Positions 63,230-64,000 of a stretch of 64,000 bases of DNA are shown here, one piece after another; positions within the stretch are counted from its first letter, which is position 1, and every line of letters begins with the position of its first letter. The stretch is from NCBI RefSeq assembly GCF_900107605.1, contig NZ_FNQJ01000006.1, positions 1 to 64,000 of the forward strand, written 5' to 3'. A program made the translations under genes and the position numbers. Source of the DNA: Acidovorax soli. Lineage in GTDB: Bacteria > Pseudomonadota > Gammaproteobacteria > Burkholderiales > Burkholderiaceae_C. The notes beneath the pieces are model-generated. The model saw only the letters and a list, made by a program, of their open reading frames with translations, was not told where the DNA came from and searched no databases.

Positions 63230-64000
63230 TCAATGACCCGGAATCATCCACGTAAACACATAGGCCTGCAGCGTGGTGATGATGCCGATGATGGCGGCGA
63301 ACGTCAGGCTGTGCTTGACGGTGAAGCGGAACAGGTCCGATTCCTTGCCTGACAGGCCCACGGCCGCGCAGGCAATGGCGATGGATTGGGGCGAAATCAT
63401 CTTGCCTGTGACGCCGCCGGTGGTGTTGGCCGCCACCGTGAGCACGGGTGGCAGGCCCAGCTGGTGCGCCGTGGTGGCCTGCAGTGCGCCAAACAGGGCG
63501 TTGGCCGAGGTGTCAGAGCCCGTGAGGAATACGCCGATCCAGCCCAGGAAGGGCGAGAAGAACGCAAACGCCTGGCCGGTGTGGGCCAGCGCCAGCGCCA
63601 GCGTGGCCGACAGGCCCGAGTAGTTGGCCACGAACGCAAAGGCCAGCACCATGCCGATGGAGTAGATCGGGATAAGCAGCTCCCGCACCGTCTCGCCCAG
63701 CGTGACCACGGCCTTGGCGGGGGAGAAGCGGGCGAAGGCCATGGTCAGGATGGCGGCAATCAGGATGGCGGTGCCGGTGGCAGCGAGCCAGTTGAAGGTG
63801 TACACCGCGCCATAGGGCGTGGCCTGCGCCACCACCGGCGGCATCTTGGCGACCAGCTTGTCCAGCATGGGCACGGGGATGTTGATGATGGTGGAGGCCA
63901 GGGGGCCGCCTGCGGCGAACAGCGCCTTGAAGGGCTTGATGCTCCACAGCGTGACCATGCCGGTCAGGATGATGAAGGGCGACCAGGCCTTGACGATGGC
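63230..64000 (-). CDS. lctP: L-lactate permease, C-terminal part (cut by window edge)
   Basis: The last 256 residues of a multi-pass LctP/LldP transporter that imports lactate with protons. Visible are [40 protein letters not shown] (the family signature GSDTSAN), [20 protein letters not shown] and a final [19 protein letters not shown] segment. The frame is open to base 64000, so the start and the operon promoter lie outside. First gene of lctP-lldR-lldD-dld. Confidence 0.93.
   Translation of the reverse strand, partial: AIVKAWSPFIILTGMVTLWSIKPFKALFAAGGPLASTIINIPVPMLDKLVAKMPPVVAQATPYGAVYTFNWLAATGTAILIAAILTMAFARFSPAKAVVTLGETVRELLIPIYSIGMVLAFAFVANYSGLSATLALALAHTGQAFAFFSPFLGWIGVFLTGSDTSANALFGALQATTAHQLGLPPVLTVAANTTGGVTGKMISPQSIAIACAAVGLSGKESDLFRFTVKHSLTFAAIIGIITTLQAYVFTWMIPGH

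Overview
The window is a GC-rich chromosomal segment that looks like a betaproteobacterium of the family Comamonadaceae (Acidovorax-like). This is inferred from the gene content: a tripartite-tricarboxylate (Bug-type) binding protein, a PHA-granule phasin, split glyQ/glyS, fabA/fabB, and several families of short palindromic repeats of a kind I associate with this family. No rRNA, tRNA, CRISPR array, prophage or plasmid origin was recognised.

Layout. 1-2.96 kb: phenylalanine/tyrosine catabolism (hppD-phhA, minus strand) with a divergent Lrp/AsnC regulator. 3.1-14.1 kb: housekeeping genes, namely a GNAT acetyltransferase, corC-lnt, fabA-fabB, glyQ-glyS, a gmhB-like phosphatase, a PlsC-like acyltransferase and a YgjP-like metallopeptidase. 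14.1-19.4 kb: a 163-bp MITE-like palindrome, a persulfide dioxygenase-rhodanese fusion, a BON-LysM protein, coaX, a TetR/TPR pair and a phasin.

19.6-36.1 kb is a surface-polysaccharide (O-antigen type) locus. rmlBDAC supplies dTDP-4-keto-6-deoxyglucose and dTDP-L-rhamnose. A fused N-acetyltransferase/3,4-ketoisomerase (FdtD-like) plus an FdtB-like aminotransferase should make a dTDP-3-acetamido-3,6-dideoxyhexose. These are followed by a Wzx flippase; an AT-rich, probably acquired block with three glycosyltransferases and an EpsG/Wzy-like polymerase; and a conserved end with a sugar-nucleotide reductase, an initiating sugar-phosphate transferase, a PglD-like acetyltransferase, a WbpM/PglF-type dehydratase and a Wzz-like chain-length protein.

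36.2-43.4 kb: argB, a two-component system, slmA, and a TetR regulator with a 32-bp palindromic operator ahead of an acyl-CoA dehydrogenase. 43.5-51.6 kb: fatty-acid beta-oxidation genes (FadB-type protein, thiolase, enoyl-CoA hydratase) with four thioesterase-like proteins and a bactofilin, broken by a 0.5-kb repeat island. 51.6-58.8 kb: an Atm1-type ABC exporter, then a co-oriented module of CoA ligase, MaoC hydratase, Bug binding protein, nitronate monooxygenase-like flavoprotein and LysR regulator. 58.8-59.5 kb: a decayed IS1595/ISXO2-like transposase next to a 3' remnant of a MazG-like gene. 59.5-64 kb: a lactate-utilisation operon on the minus strand (lctP-lldR-lldD-dld), with lctP cut by the window edge.

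I did not find an obviously new multi-gene system. The most unusual signals are repeats: a structured element after two stop codons with an apparent compensatory base change, the MITE-like palindrome, the composite inverted-repeat island, and a repeat-derived insertion inside a histidine kinase. Also notable are a gmhB-like gene lacking HAD motif IV acids and the CoA ligase/nitronate monooxygenase module. All functional calls rest on reading the translated sequence; no database search was run.
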